Part shown: positions 42,193 through 50,517 of the stretch, one piece after another | Layout: each line of letters opens with the position of its first letter | Numbering within the stretch: the first letter of the stretch is position 1 | NCBI RefSeq assembly: GCF_000832125.1 | Contig: NZ_JPRK01000005.1 | Span: forward strand, 434,001 to 498,000 | DNA length: 64,000 nucleotides | Reading direction: 5' to 3' | Source: Flavobacterium hibernum | GTDB taxonomy: Bacteria > Bacteroidota > Bacteroidia > Flavobacteriales > Flavobacteriaceae | Notes under the pieces: model-generated | What the model was told of the DNA's origin: nothing | The model's database searches: none | Seen by the model: the letters and a program-made list of their open reading frames with translations, nothing else | Translations under genes and position numbers: made by a program

Positions 42193-45100
42193 TTAATGGG
42201 TATGTTTAGGATTAAAACCGTCTTCACTAACTTCCGTTGGCGTATAATCCGCAAACATTTCAGTTTCGTAATCAATTTTTTCTCCTTTAGATAATCTTCT
42301 AACTATTCCTTCCATTATTTGGTAGATTACAGGAACAACGATCAAGGTTAGGAATAAAGATGAAATTAATCCTCCAATAATTACCCAAGCCAATCCATTT
42401 TTCCATTCAGCTCCTGCTCCAGATGCTAATGCAATTGGGAACATACCAAATACCATCGCAATTGTCGTCATCAAAATTGGACGTAAACGTGCGTGATTTG
42501 CCTGAATTAATGCTGCTCTGATTGATTCTCCGGCTGCTCTTCGCTGATTGGTATAATCGACAAGCATGATCGCATTCTTACACACCAGACCAATCAACAT
42601 AATAATACCTAAAATGGTAAAGATGTTCAATGAGTTGTTTGTCAATGCTAATGCAAACAAAGCACCAATAAACGAAAGCGGAATAGCAAACAATACTACA
42701 AATGGGTGAACGAAACTGTCGTACAAACTCACCATTACAAGGTAAACCAAAATAATAGCAGCTAATAAAGCGATTCCTAAAGTACCAAATCCTTCAGATT
42801 GATTCTCCATGTCTCCACCCCAGATATAGTTTACACCAGCTGGTTTTTTTAACTTATCTAATTTCTCCTGCCATATTCCAACAATTGTTCCTGAAGGAAC
42901 CCCAACGTTTTGTCCTTTTACAGTTACCGATGCTGATTTGTCTCTACGCTCTAACTGGCTAGGACCAGAACCTTCGGTAATATCTGCAAATTGAGACAAT
43001 TTTATTTGTTGTCCTGCTGAATTTATAAAAATCAGGTTGCTTACATCTGTAATACTTTTTCTGTCGAATGCGTTGTATCTTATATTGATATCGTACTCGT
43101 ATTCTCCGGCTCTGTATTTACCATCTGTGTTTCCGCTAAAAGCAGTTTGCATAGTTAAACCAACTGTTTGAAGTGTTAATCCTAAAGCTGCCATTTTATC
43201 ACGATCCACTTTAACATTAATCTCAGGATTTCCATCTTCAACTGTTAATTTAATCTCTGTTGTTCCCGGAATTTTACGTAACTCAGCTTCCGCTAATTTA
43301 GCAAATGCCATGGCACTTTCTGTAGATGGACCTGTTACAATCAATCCTAAAGTAGCATCTTCTGCCGTACCCAAAATACCAACCGGAACTGTTTTTACTT
43401 TTGCTCCAACTAATACTTTTTCTAGTTTACGTTTGATTTTTGCAGCGTAAACAGATGCATCGTCTTTACGATCTTTTTGTTCGATCATTTTTACGTCAAT
43501 CTCTGCTTTGTAAGCTGTTGCCTGCGATGCTCCAAAACCTTCTGAAGTTTGTCCTACTGTTGTAATTTGACTGTGAACGTATTCTTCTCCTTTTAGGAAT
43601 GCTTCAGCTTTTTGAGTCATGAAGTTCGTTTGTTCTAACGAAGCATCTTTTGGCATTTCGATTTGAACTAAAAACTCTCCACTATCAGATGATGCGAAAA
43701 ATTCTCCCCCAATAAACGGTGACAAACCAAATATTGACCCAAAAAACAATAGTAATACTAAAACAACTGTTTTTCCATAATTATCCAAACACCAAGTTAA
43801 TAAGTGAGAAATCCAGTCTGTGAAACGTGTTAAATAGCTTTCGAAACCAAGAATGATTCTTCCAAATAAATTCTTTCCTTCAATATGTTCTAATTTACCA
43901 TAACGAGATGATAACCATGGAATAATTGTAAACGATGCTAAAAGTGATAGCATAGTCGAGATAATTACGGTAACACAAAATTGTGTAATGATGTTAGATA
44001 CTAATCCAGAACTCATTGCAATAGGCAAGAACACAACCACAATTACTAAGGTAATCGACGTTACTGTTCCACCAATTTCTGCAGTTCCATCATACGATGC
44101 ACGAATTCGGTTTTTACCCATCTCCATATGCCTGTAAATATTCTCAAGTACCACAATCGCATCATCGACCAGAATACCTACAACAAGAGATAAACCAAGT
44201 AAACTCATTAAGTTTAATGTGTATCCCATAAAATAAATACCAATAAAGGTAGCAATCAAAGATGCCGGAATAGAAACCATTACAATTAACGAGTTTCTAA
44301 TACTGTGCAAGAAAAACAACATTACAAATGCTACCAGAACAACTGCAATTAATAAATCGTGAACTACAGAGTCTGCCGCTTCAAGAGTAAATACCGTACT
44401 GTCTTTTGCAACTTCTAATTTTAATTCATTGTTTTTATAATCTTTTTCAAGAACTTTAATTGTTTTCAACAATTGCTCACTCACGGCAACCGCATTTGCA
44501 TCAGATTGTTTTACGATTTGCAAAACGATCGCACTTTTTTGATCTACACGAGATATTTTTTCAGCAATTTTTTGAGTATCCTGAACATCTGCAATATCAC
44601 TTAAACGAATTTGAATTCCGTTTTGAGATGAAACTACTAAGTTTCTTAATTCGTCAACACTTTTATATTTACCCGCTAAACGAATTAATATTTTTTGATT
44701 ACGAGTTTGAATGTTTCCTGTTGGGAAATCTAAGTTCGAAGTCAAAATCATTTGTTGTACCTGAGGAACAGATAAATTGTAACCTTGCATTTTTACTGCA
44801 TCAAGATTTACCTGAATTTCACGCTCAGATCCACCAATGATATTTACTTGCGCCACACCTTGTACACGAGATAAAATAGGAGCAATTTTTTTGTCAATTA
44901 AGTCATAAAATGCTGCTTCGTCCATTTTTCCGTTAGCACCAAGCGTCATAATTGGTAAATCACTCAGCGAGAATTTGGTTAGTGCCGGAGTTTTAACATC
45001 ATCCGGTAAATCACTAATGATGGCGTTTATTTTTCGCTGTGCATCATTAAGAGAGAAATCGACTTTTGCATTAGAGGTTAAAGTAATCGAAACGATAGAC

Positions 45101-45363
45101 AAACTTTCGTACGACTTTGAGTCAATTTTCTTTACGTTCTCTAAGGATGCAATCGCATCTTCAATTTTCTTGGTTACTGTATTTTCTACCTCACTTGGAG
45201 AAGCTCCCGGATAAACAGTAGAAATCGTAATAACGTTTTGCTCAAATTTAGGGATCAGCTCATAACCTAATTGGCTGTAACTGAACAATCCACCAAGTGT
45301 TAGAATTGTAAACAATACAATTACTAACGACGGACGTTTTATGGATATTTCGGCTAATTTCAT
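42193..45363 (-). CDS. RND efflux permease (HAE1-like)
   Basis: The 1056-residue product has the 12-helix RND architecture with two large periplasmic loops. The start KRPSLVIVLFTILTLGGLFSY is typical, and the proton-relay Asp residues lie in the LSLVVGILVDDAIVVLENIYRHMEMGK helix. The adaptor and TolC-like genes follow upstream in the same operon (transcribed first), so a tripartite pump is complete. The export substrate cannot be given from sequence. It has 71 bases to the adaptor gene, containing a hairpin. Confidence 0.93.
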   Translation of the reverse strand: MKLAEISIKRPSLVIVLFTILTLGGLFSYSQLGYELIPKFEQNVITISTVYPGASPSEVENTVTKKIEDAIASLENVKKIDSKSYESLSIVSITLTSNAKVDFSLNDAQRKINAIISDLPDDVKTPALTKFSLSDLPIMTLGANGKMDEAAFYDLIDKKIAPILSRVQGVAQVNIIGGSEREIQVNLDAVKMQGYNLSVPQVQQMILTSNLDFPTGNIQTRNQKILIRLAGKYKSVDELRNLVVSSQNGIQIRLSDIADVQDTQKIAEKISRVDQKSAIVLQIVKQSDANAVAVSEQLLKTIKVLEKDYKNNELKLEVAKDSTVFTLEAADSVVHDLLIAVVLVAFVMLFFLHSIRNSLIVMVSIPASLIATFIGIYFMGYTLNLMSLLGLSLVVGILVDDAIVVLENIYRHMEMGKNRIRASYDGTAEIGGTVTSITLVIVVVFLPIAMSSGLVSNIITQFCVTVIISTMLSLLASFTIIPWLSSRYGKLEHIEGKNLFGRIILGFESYLTRFTDWISHLLTWCLDNYGKTVVLVLLLFFGSIFGLSPFIGGEFFASSDSGEFLVQIEMPKDASLEQTNFMTQKAEAFLKGEEYVHSQITTVGQTSEGFGASQATAYKAEIDVKMIEQKDRKDDASVYAAKIKRKLEKVLVGAKVKTVPVGILGTAEDATLGLIVTGPSTESAMAFAKLAEAELRKIPGTTEIKLTVEDGNPEINVKVDRDKMAALGLTLQTVGLTMQTAFSGNTDGKYRAGEYEYDINIRYNAFDRKSITDVSNLIFINSAGQQIKLSQFADITEGSGPSQLERRDKSASVTVKGQNVGVPSGTIVGIWQEKLDKLKKPAGVNYIWGGDMENQSEGFGTLGIALLAAIILVYLVMVSLYDSFVHPFVVLFAIPLSFIGALFALALTNNSLNIFTILGIIMLIGLVCKNAIMLVDYTNQRRAAGESIRAALIQANHARLRPILMTTIAMVFGMFPIALASGAGAEWKNGLAWVIIGGLISSLFLTLIVVPVIYQIMEGIVRRLSKGEKIDYETEMFADYTPTEVSEDGFNPKHTH

Positions 45364-45387
45364 ATATGTTTTTTTATGCTTTAGGCT

Positions 45388-45418
45388 GTACGCTACAGGC
45401 TTAAAGCTTATAGCGTAC
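45388..45418. repeat. inverted repeat between adaptor and permease genes
   Basis: GTACGCTA at 45388-45395 and TAGCGTAC at 45411-45418 pair across a 15-base loop. GGCT/GCC words just outside extend it imperfectly. It has no T-run. It may lower or shift expression between the two genes or be a repeat. Confidence 0.5.
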
Positions 45419-45434
45419 GGCTTATAGCCTACAA

Positions 45435-46502
45435 TTATTTAATAATTTCTACTGTATTACCGTCTTGTAAGTTAATTTGACCTGTTGTAACTACAATCTC
45501 TCCATCAGTCAATCCGTTGATGATTTCTACTTTATCACCTAAAATTCTACCTGCTGTTACTTTTCTTAATTTTGCAACACCTTTTTCAACTACAAAAATC
45601 TCGTTGCTGCTTACACTTCCAACAAATGCATTTCTTGGTACAACCATCATATGCTGTTTTTGTTGTTTTGATGCAAAGTTTGCTGTTCCATACATACCTG
45701 CTTTTAGATCGTTGTTTACGTTGTTTGTAATTTCAATTTCAACTGGAAAGTTTAAAGACTCATCTGCTTTTGCAGCAATGAAAGTGATTTTTCCTGAGAA
45801 ATTTTTATCTGGATAAACACTAGCTGTTACATTAATATGGTCTCCTACTTTTAAACTTGCTACTTGGTTTTCGTTTACAGTAACTACTAATTTTAATTTA
45901 GATACGTTCACGATATCAAACAAAGCAGTTGCAGGCATTCCTGTTAAGATAGAACCTGGCTCAATGTATTTTTTATTGATGAAACCATTAATTGGAGCTT
46001 TTACTTTTGTATCACCCACATTAATGTTAGCTTGTTTTAAGTTAGATTCTGCATTTGTTAAAGCTAATTTTGCCTGATCTAATTGTTGTTTTGTAACACC
46101 GCCAGTTTTAAAAGCATTTTCGTATCTGCTGTAATCAGATTTTGCATTTTGATAAACTGCTTGTGCTTGTTGTGCACTTACGTTAATTACATCACCTCTC
46201 ATTGTCAATAACGTTTGACCAACTTTTACGTAATCTCCTTCTTTAGCTAAAACACTGATAACTTTACCAGATTTTTCGGCAGAGAAAGTCAATTGTTGAA
46301 TTGGTTGAAAGTTTCCGTTTGCAACGAAATCCAATGATATTTCTTCTGTTTTAACTGGAGAAACTTTTACTGATATAGCTGCATTTTTCTCTGCTACGAT
46401 ATCTGTTTTTTCTTTATTCTCCTTCTTATTATTATTTAAGACATATCCAATCACACCCAGCGCTGCAATTATGATTACGATTGTTATAATAGTTTTCTTC
46501 AT
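45435..46502 (-). CDS. RND efflux periplasmic adaptor (membrane fusion protein)
   Basis: The 355-residue product has an N-terminal membrane anchor (TIITIVIIIAALGVIGYVL), a lipoyl-like hairpin split by an alpha-helical coiled coil (AEKSGKVISVLAKEGDYVKVGQ and later TKVKAPINGFINKKYIEPG), then a beta-barrel and a membrane-proximal domain. It connects the RND permease to the TolC-like channel. It is 9 bases from the TolC-like gene. Confidence 0.93.
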   Translation of the reverse strand: MKKTIITIVIIIAALGVIGYVLNNNKKENKEKTDIVAEKNAAISVKVSPVKTEEISLDFVANGNFQPIQQLTFSAEKSGKVISVLAKEGDYVKVGQTLLTMRGDVINVSAQQAQAVYQNAKSDYSRYENAFKTGGVTKQQLDQAKLALTNAESNLKQANINVGDTKVKAPINGFINKKYIEPGSILTGMPATALFDIVNVSKLKLVVTVNENQVASLKVGDHINVTASVYPDKNFSGKITFIAAKADESLNFPVEIEITNNVNNDLKAGMYGTANFASKQQKQHMMVVPRNAFVGSVSSNEIFVVEKGVAKLRKVTAGRILGDKVEIINGLTDGEIVVTTGQINLQDGNTVEIIK

Positions 46503-46511
46503 TTTGTTTAG

Positions 46512-47846
46512 TTATTTAATAAGAGTTTTAAGTTCGCCTTTTGATTTGATTAGAGATATTTCGGCAATTTTATAATTTAAAACTGCTCTGGTAAAATTAT
46601 TTTGAGCTTCAAGAGATGCATTTTCAGCGTCTAATAAATCTGTTAATGATGCTAATCCCTGAAGGTAATTGTTCTTTGTGTTGCTTAAGATTTCAGTCGC
46701 CAAACGCATGTTTTCTTTTTGATTATTGATTGTAACAAGGTTATTATCAATTTGCGCCATTGCGTTTCTGTAATCTAAATCAAGAGAAAGTTTAGTGTCT
46801 TTCATATCTTCCTGAAGCGATCTGATTTCTACATCGGCTTGTCTTACTTTAGCACGAGTTCCAAATCCTGTAAAAATTGGTACATGCAAATTCAATCCAA
46901 TTGCTGAGTAATCTGACCAATACACACCATTTGATGGTTTTGCAAACCAAGGCATTTGAGGTCCTTGACCAATATAATTATAACCTGCCGTTAGAGAAAG
47001 CGTTGGATAATATCCTGCTTCAACTGCTTTTTTGTTGAATACTAAAAGCTCTTCTTGTTTTTTCAAAAGCAAGTATTCTGTTCTGTTTTCAACATTTGGC
47101 ACTTCTGTCAATGCAGCAGGAACAACTTCAAATTCTTCTTTTGGCAAATCGATTTGAGTTTCTATAGGCATACCCATATAAAACTTCAAAGCATTTTCTT
47201 GTAAAGTAATTTGGTTTTTTATTTGTTGACGTTCTGTATCAATGTTTGACATTTTAACGATGATACGGTCTAAGTCAATTTTTTTAGCCAAACCGTTATC
47301 AAATTGACCTTTTACAATGTCGCGAACTTTGGTCGTATTAACATAGTTACTATCTAATAAAACCAATCTTTCTTTTTGTACATAAACCGAATAGTAGTTA
47401 TTGGCAACTCTTTCTATAACTTGCTCTTCTGTTAACTGATCGTTTATTTGGTAAAATTCACGAGTCGATCTTGCAGCTCTTAATCCTGTAAAAACAGATT
47501 GATCAAATATTGTTTGGGTTAAAGAAACTCCAGCGTTTGAAGTCCATTTTTGACCAAAAGCGGCCTGAATTGTAGTTCCCGGCTGACCAAATCCTGCTCC
47601 GTCAATAACGGTTGTTTGAATTATTGGATTGTGAGTTAAATTTCCGTTTGCAGAAATTTGTGGTAAGGCTCTCGAACGTACTTCTTGAATTTTATACTCA
47701 CTGTTTTCAACCTGTAATTTAGCTTTTTTAGCATCGGCTTTATTTTCAAGCGCATATACGACAGCCTCTTTTAGGGTTAGACTTTTGACTTGTGCGTTGG
47801 CAGTCAAGCCAATTGTACACAAAAATATAAGAATTATTCTTTTCAT
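46512..47846 (-). CDS. TolC-family outer-membrane efflux channel
   Basis: The 444-residue product has a signal peptide ending TANAQ and two copies of the outer-membrane efflux repeat with long helices and short barrel strands (AGVSLTQTIFDQSVFTGLRAARS; NLHVPIFTGFGTRAKVRQAD). It completes the tripartite RND pump. It lies 10 bases after the TetR gene. Confidence 0.93.
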   Translation of the reverse strand: MKRIILIFLCTIGLTANAQVKSLTLKEAVVYALENKADAKKAKLQVENSEYKIQEVRSRALPQISANGNLTHNPIIQTTVIDGAGFGQPGTTIQAAFGQKWTSNAGVSLTQTIFDQSVFTGLRAARSTREFYQINDQLTEEQVIERVANNYYSVYVQKERLVLLDSNYVNTTKVRDIVKGQFDNGLAKKIDLDRIIVKMSNIDTERQQIKNQITLQENALKFYMGMPIETQIDLPKEEFEVVPAALTEVPNVENRTEYLLLKKQEELLVFNKKAVEAGYYPTLSLTAGYNYIGQGPQMPWFAKPSNGVYWSDYSAIGLNLHVPIFTGFGTRAKVRQADVEIRSLQEDMKDTKLSLDLDYRNAMAQIDNNLVTINNQKENMRLATEILSNTKNNYLQGLASLTDLLDAENASLEAQNNFTRAVLNYKIAEISLIKSKGELKTLIK

Positions 47847-47856
47847 AGATTGATGA

Positions 47857-48456
47857 TTAAGTAGTAATTTTTTTAAGTTGTTTTTCTAATTCGAGTATTC
47901 CTTTTTCTGTTGCCATTGCTCTGGTGTGATATTCCAGCGCTTCTAATTCTATTTTTTGTGCTTCACGTTCTGAGACTGTATTTTCGTTAATGTGAAAAAT
48001 TAAAGTGTAATAAAATTTAACATAAACATCTATATTCAGCTCTTCTCTATAAAGCTTTTCGCGCATTCCTTTTTCAATGTTTTCTCTAAAATACTGACTA
48101 CATTGATCTATTTCGTACGACAATATGTTTTGATATATTTCGGGATAATGTTTTTTTAATTGATAAATTGGAGAGGTGTCAGAATTATTTTTGAACATAT
48201 CTCGAAACGATTCTCTAATCTCAAAATTTTCATGAATTGCATTATAATCTTTCGCTACAATGGTATCGATAACTTCATGAACTTGTTTGTGAACCATCGA
48301 AGTACTTTCTTCAATCAGGACTTCTTTATTACAGAAATACTTGTAAATCGTCTTTTTCGAAATACACATTTCTCCAGCAATGTCATCCATTGTAACACTT
48401 TTAAAACCGAGCTTTAAAAATAACTCACTCGCTTTTGCTATTATTTTCTCTTTCAT
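47857..48456 (-). CDS. TetR-family transcriptional regulator of the RND operon
   Basis: The 199-residue product has the N-terminal TetR helix-turn-helix (LFLKLGFKSVTMDDIAGEMCISKKTIYKYFCNKEVLIEES) and a helical ligand-binding part. As the first gene of the efflux operon it is expected to repress its own promoter, where palindromes TTGCATTGCAA and AGACTAAAGTCT are present. The inducer is unknown. Confidence 0.9.
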   Translation of the reverse strand: MKEKIIAKASELFLKLGFKSVTMDDIAGEMCISKKTIYKYFCNKEVLIEESTSMVHKQVHEVIDTIVAKDYNAIHENFEIRESFRDMFKNNSDTSPIYQLKKHYPEIYQNILSYEIDQCSQYFRENIEKGMREKLYREELNIDVYVKFYYTLIFHINENTVSEREAQKIELEALEYHTRAMATEKGILELEKQLKKITT

Positions 48457-48470
48457 TTTGATTTTTCAAA

Positions 48471-48504
48471 TTGCATTGCAAATATATTTAAGAGACTAAA
48501 GTCT
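48471..48504 (-). promoter_or_regulatory. promoter and candidate operators of the TetR-RND operon
   Basis: On the minus strand TATATTTG (48479-48486) matches TAnnTTTG, 22 bases before the tetR ATG. The palindrome TTGCATTGCAA (48471-48481) overlaps its start-site side and AGACTAAAGTCT (48493-48504) lies just upstream, so either could be the TetR site. Confidence 0.55.
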
Positions 48505-48564
48505 AAAAAACAGCTCTCGTTATATTTGTAATAATTTTACATTAACTTCTTCATTATGTAAGAT

Positions 48565-49086
48565 TTATATACTAAACTCAAGATTTGCAATAAGCTTAAT
48601 GTCTTTTCCTAATGCAAGACCTCCATTATGATTGTATGAATTATAATCTAAACCAAAATCCTGGCGCTTAATGTCTCCTTTAATTTCAAAAGCAACTTTT
48701 TTTCGTCCATTATAAGAATTGACTCCTATAAACTCTGCATCAAGTTCAACCACTTTGGTAACATCTTTTATAGTTAAATCACCTTTAAAAAAATTGATGT
48801 TATTATTTATTTTTTGAAATGAAGTTGATTTAAAACTAATAATTGGATGTTCATTTACATCAAATAGATCTTGAAGTTGTAAATACGTATCAACTTGCTG
48901 AAAACTATCATTTTTGTTGTTGATGTCTAATGAAAATTCAACTGAAGCATCTTCAATTTCATTATCTTCAATATTCACAAAACCATCAAATTTATTTGTA
49001 GTTCCGCCCATGTAAGCAATTATTGAATGTCTCATCTTAATCAAAACATCTGATTGGCTAGAGTCTAAGGTCCATGTTGTTTTCAT
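48565..49086 (-). CDS. YceI-family protein
   Basis: The 173-residue product has the YceI lipocalin-like beta-barrel pattern: WTLDSSQSDVLIKMRHSI at the start, FDGFVNIED, HPIISFKSTSF and then FKGDLTIKDVTKVVELDAEF. YceI proteins bind isoprenoid or other lipid-like ligands. There is no signal peptide here, so it would be cytosolic, unlike the periplasmic E. coli form. It has its own promoter and is upstream of the TetR-RND genes in the same direction with a gap of 108 bases. Confidence 0.88.
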   Translation of the reverse strand: MKTTWTLDSSQSDVLIKMRHSIIAYMGGTTNKFDGFVNIEDNEIEDASVEFSLDINNKNDSFQQVDTYLQLQDLFDVNEHPIISFKSTSFQKINNNINFFKGDLTIKDVTKVVELDAEFIGVNSYNGRKKVAFEIKGDIKRQDFGLDYNSYNHNGGLALGKDIKLIANLEFSI

Positions 49087-49172
49087 ATCTATCTGATTTA
49101 ATTGAGTTTACAAACCACTCAAATCTCTACACGGAAACTTTTACAGTGTTTCAAGTTTCCACTAAGAAGTTG

Positions 49173-49180
49173 CAAATATA
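49173..49180 (-). promoter_or_regulatory. TAnnTTTG promoter element of the YceI gene
   Basis: On the minus strand TATATTTG matches the consensus, 86 bases upstream of the ATG at 49086. Confidence 0.45.
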
Positions 49181-49323
49181 AACAGGAAACTCTAAACACC
49201 AATAAAGTTTCCAAGTTTTTTTCAAAATAATTTTAAATCGCTAAGTATTAGCCGTTTTAATGGTCTTTTGAGGCACTTATTTATCATTTAAAATTTTAAG
49301 AAAGAAAAATTCATAATGAATCG

Positions 49324-49331
49324 TATCTTTG
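49324..49331 (+). promoter_or_regulatory. TAnnTTTG promoter element of the polyprenyl synthase gene
   Basis: TATCTTTG matches the consensus, 25 bases upstream of the ATG at 49357. Confidence 0.6.
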
Positions 49332-49356
49332 AGCCTCGCAATTCAGATTATTTATT

Positions 49357-50331
49357 ATGCACGATATTAGCCAGTACCAAGAATTTTTTATAAATTATTT
49401 AGAAAGCCAAAGCATCAACAAAGAGCCTAAAAACCTCTACGAACCAATTGAATACATTTTAGGTCTTGGCGGAAAACGTATGCGCCCGGTACTAACTTTA
49501 ATGGCTGCTGAAGTTTTTGATACTGATTACAAAGTAGCTCTTCCGGCCGCTATGGCTGTTGAAGTTTTTCATAATTTTTCGCTGGTTCACGATGATATTA
49601 TGGATGATGCACCTTTGCGTAGAGGACAGGAAACTGTACACGAAAAATGGGATTTGAATACTGGAATTCTTTCTGGAGATGCAATGCTTATTTTGGCATA
49701 TCAATATTTTGAACAATACGATCCAACTGTTTTTAGAGACCTGGCAAAATTGTTTAGCAAAACTGCTCTCGAAGTTTGCGAAGGACAACAATGGGATGTT
49801 GATTTCGAAAAAAGAAACGACGTTACTATTCCTCAATATCTAAAAATGATAGAATATAAAACAGCTGTTTTAGTTGCTGCTGCCATGAAAATGGGTGCTA
49901 TTGTTGCCAAAACTTCTGAAAAAGAAGGAGATTTAATTTACGATTTCGGATTAAATTTAGGTTTAGCTTTCCAACTTCAAGATGATTATCTGGATGCTTT
50001 TGGAGATCCGGAAACGTTTGGAAAACAAGTTGGCGGTGATATAATGGTAAATAAAAAAACGTATTTATATCTAAAAGCTCGTGAATTCTCTACACCTGAA
50101 AAAGCTTCAGAACTAGAAAAATTATTCAGTTTACAACTGGAAGATAATACTAAAAAGATCGAAACGGCAAAATCTATTTTTAATGAATCAGGTGCTTCAA
50201 AAGCGACTCAGGATGCAATAGAAATGTATACTTTTAAAGCGTTTGAAACTTTAGAAAAAATGGATATTAACGCTGAAAAGAAAAACATTCTCAGAACTTT
50301 TGGGGAGAATTTAATGGGGAGAAAAGTTTAG
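49357..50331 (+). CDS. trans-polyprenyl diphosphate synthase
   Basis: The 324-residue cytosolic enzyme has both Asp-rich motifs: the first DDIMDDAPLRRG at residues 79-90 and the second QLQDDYLDAFGD at about 207-218, plus GGKRMRPVL at 38-46. It extends allylic isoprenoid diphosphates with isopentenyl diphosphate. Residues before the first Asp-rich motif decide product length, but I cannot call it; menaquinone side-chain synthesis is likely in this group. Confidence 0.9.
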   Translation: MHDISQYQEFFINYLESQSINKEPKNLYEPIEYILGLGGKRMRPVLTLMAAEVFDTDYKVALPAAMAVEVFHNFSLVHDDIMDDAPLRRGQETVHEKWDLNTGILSGDAMLILAYQYFEQYDPTVFRDLAKLFSKTALEVCEGQQWDVDFEKRNDVTIPQYLKMIEYKTAVLVAAAMKMGAIVAKTSEKEGDLIYDFGLNLGLAFQLQDDYLDAFGDPETFGKQVGGDIMVNKKTYLYLKAREFSTPEKASELEKLFSLQLEDNTKKIETAKSIFNESGASKATQDAIEMYTFKAFETLEKMDINAEKKNILRTFGENLMGRKV

Positions 50332-50337
50332 TTTTTT

Positions 50338-50405
50338 CGCCACGAATTTCACGAATCTTCGCGAATTTTTATCCTAATTAAATTAGTGAAAATTGGTGAA
50401 ATTGG
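50338..50405. repeat. dispersed CCACGAATTTCACGAA repeat, copy 2
   Basis: CGCCACGAATTTCACGAAT at the left side and a decayed, imperfect right arm (GTGAAATTGG) form a looser inverted repeat than copy 1 at 38913-38974. It lies directly behind the polyprenyl synthase stop. Confidence 0.6.
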
Positions 50406-50432
50406 TAGCAAAAATTTCACATTTACATACAG

Positions 50433-50467
50433 TAAACCCGACAGGTTTTAAAAACCTGTCGGGTTTA
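50433..50467. repeat. dispersed CCCGACAGG palindrome, copy 3
   Basis: TAAACCCGACAGGTTTT pairs perfectly with AAAACCTGTCGGGTTTA. It is the same core as at 30327-30357 and lies between the convergent polyprenyl synthase and trehalase genes. With its T-rich end it can serve as a terminator. Confidence 0.9.
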
Positions 50468-50517
50468 TCATTTGAAAACTAATATAATCTGTGAAAATCT
50501 TTCAATCTGTGGCTATT

